Of a DNA stretch of 64,000 nt, positions 62,874 through 64,000 are shown in pieces. Source of the DNA: Armatimonadota bacterium. GTDB taxonomy: Bacteria; Sysuimicrobiota; Sysuimicrobiia; Sysuimicrobiales; Sysuimicrobiaceae. The translations under genes and the position numbers were made by a program. The stretch lies in NCBI GenBank assembly GCA_031432545.1, contig JAVKGX010000009.1, forward strand, positions 12,000-75,999, read 5' to 3'. How positions within the stretch are numbered: the first letter of the stretch is position 1; each line of letters opens with the position of its first letter. The notes beneath the pieces are model-generated. The model did no database searches, had not been told where the DNA came from, and saw nothing but the letters and a program-made list of their open reading frames with translations.

Positions 62874-64000
62874 TCAGCGGGCGACGACCTCGACGCCGGT
62901 GTAGTAGTGCCGCAGGATTTGCGCGAAGGTCATGCCGCGCATCGCCATTCCCCGCGCACCCCACTGCGACATCCCCACGCCGTGGCCCCACCCGCTGCCC
63001 TCGAAGACCGCCGATGGGCCTTCCACGCGGACCGCAAACTTCGTGCTCCGGATCACGTCCGCGCCCATGAGGAGGCGGAACCGGTGGCCGGTCAGTTCCA
63101 ACGAAGCGCCGTCGGTCAGCACGCGCAGGGTGAGCACCCGCCCGGACTCGCTGGTGCGCGCCACCTCCAGACCGCGCAAGTCCTGTACCCCCAACCCACC
63201 CCGCCGCAGGCGGTTGCCGATCTCCGACAGCGCCAGACTCACCGCCCAGCGCTCGTAGGGCGAGCCGGCGGAGTATGGATCGTCCACGCCCCGCAGGTAC
63301 GGGTAGGCCGTCCCCCAGACGTTCTCGCTGCTCTCGGTTCGGCCTCCCGAGTCGGCGTGGTAAGCGGCTAAGATCGGCCGCCCCGCGTGGACGAGGATCA
63401 GGCCCCGCGTGGCGTCCACCGCCTCCGTGGCCCGCGGGTCCTCGAACGTCACGCCACCGTATACCTGGGAGTCCGTGGTATCCCGCAGGTCGTAGCCCTC
63501 ACGGGCGAACCGCCCCAGGCTGTGCACCGCCAGTGTCCGCGCCGCGACGGCCTGCGCCCGCACCGCTTCGGGGGGCCACGCCGGATTGATCTCCAGCTTG
63601 ATGACCCCGTAGAGGTAGGGCTCCAGCTCCAGTTCGTTGACGACCGTCAGCCCGCGTTCGGTCCTCCGCAGCTCGATCGTGCCGCGATAGGCCCGCATCC
63701 TGTCTTCGACCCGCACCGGCCGGTCGCCAGCCGCCCGCACGCGCACGACGTCGCCGTAGCGCGTCAACCCGGGGATCTCGATCCCTGACGGCGCGGCGCG
63801 AAACGTCCAAGCCCCCCTGCTGAGCTGCTCGCGCCGGTCAAAGATCACATCGACGACCTCCAGGAGCCCATCCGCGCTGAGCGTGACTTCCGGCTGACCG
63901 ATCATCAGCCCCACCCGCACAGACGGCGGCACCTGTCCCGCGGACGGGGCGAAGGGAACCCCGCTCAGCGCAACCGCAGCGAGCGCGACCAGGATCGCAC
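62874..64000 (-). CDS. SpoIID/LytB-domain protein (5' end outside window)
   Basis: At least 375 residues. The frame remains open to the window edge, where it encodes a signal peptide (ILVALAAVALSGVPFAPSAG), so the start is just outside and GTG 63932 is internal. SpoIID domain features: GVIKLEINPAWPPEAVRAQA with the catalytic Glu, AYHADSGGRTESSENVWG, and SGWGHGVGMSQWGARGMA. SpoIID-type enzymes are lytic transglycosylases acting on denuded glycan strands; homologues are widespread in non-sporulating bacteria. One base separates it from queA. Confidence 0.92.
   Translation of the reverse strand, partial: AILVALAAVALSGVPFAPSAGQVPPSVRVGLMIGQPEVTLSADGLLEVVDVIFDRREQLSRGAWTFRAAPSGIEIPGLTRYGDVVRVRAAGDRPVRVEDRMRAYRGTIELRRTERGLTVVNELELEPYLYGVIKLEINPAWPPEAVRAQAVAARTLAVHSLGRFAREGYDLRDTTDSQVYGGVTFEDPRATEAVDATRGLILVHAGRPILAAYHADSGGRTESSENVWGTAYPYLRGVDDPYSAGSPYERWAVSLALSEIGNRLRRGGLGVQDLRGLEVARTSESGRVLTLRVLTDGASLELTGHRFRLLMGADVIRSTKFAVRVEGPSAVFEGSGWGHGVGMSQWGARGMAMRGMTFAQILRHYYTGVEVVAR

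Overview
The window is a high-GC, densely packed bacterial chromosome segment with short intergenic gaps and many 4-base ATGA/GTGA overlaps. I see no tRNA, rRNA, insertion sequence, prophage or CRISPR array. Gene order points to a deep-branching relative of the Firmicutes/Terrabacteria: alaS-ruvX-DUF1292-mltG follows the Bacillus alaS-yrrK-yrzB-yrrL order, radC-mreBCD-mrdA-rodA-rng is intact, queA/tgt/yajC lie together, and a BshB1-like deacetylase suggests bacillithiol. Aerobic-type c/b cytochromes, a System I (Ccm) pathway of the archaeal/Gram-positive type and type IV pili fit an uncultured thermophile-like lineage such as CSP1-3/Sysuimicrobiota or Armatimonadota. That placement is inference only.

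Layout. 1-6178 (+): end of an MFS transporter, then a fluoride riboswitch with promoter and terminator in front of a CPA2-type antiporter, a universal stress protein and two MutS-like ATPases. 6206-13794: type IV pilus locus (pilin, pilC, pilT, a DnaB-like ATPase, and divergent pilB). 13875-21965 (-): a signalling block with two Roadblock/LC7 proteins, a SigB/F/G-like sigma factor, two proteins with PATAN/DUF4388-like modules, a 7-TM protein, a GlnR-like MerR regulator, two orphan solute-binding proteins and a lytic transglycosylase. Five good sigma-54 (-24/-12) promoters tie the pilus and signalling blocks together.

21968-38877 (-): housekeeping and envelope genes (yqeG, mltG, ruvX, alaS, rng, rodA, mrdA, mreDCB, radC, tatA), an ANTAR/HisKA_2 two-component pair and a polyprenyl diphosphate synthase.

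38888-46404 (-): the most unusual part, a compact respiratory cluster. Its members are a diheme cytochrome c lipoprotein, a Rieske protein, a cytochrome b that has lost both ligands of the n-side heme, a second cytochrome b with all four His ligands fused to a 2x[4Fe-4S] ferredoxin domain, an MvhD/FlpD-like iron-sulfur protein, several tiny membrane proteins, a cbb3 subunit I (CcoN) homologue lacking every heme and copper His, a CcoO-like cytochrome c and a further cytochrome c. I read this as an undescribed quinone-cytochrome c-iron-sulfur complex. 46578-57513 (-): its supply genes, ccmABCDE, a bacillithiol pair and hemACDBL.

57563-64000: HD phosphohydrolase, gdhA, yajC, tgt, an inverted orphan gene (+), queA and a SpoIID-like protein cut by the window edge.
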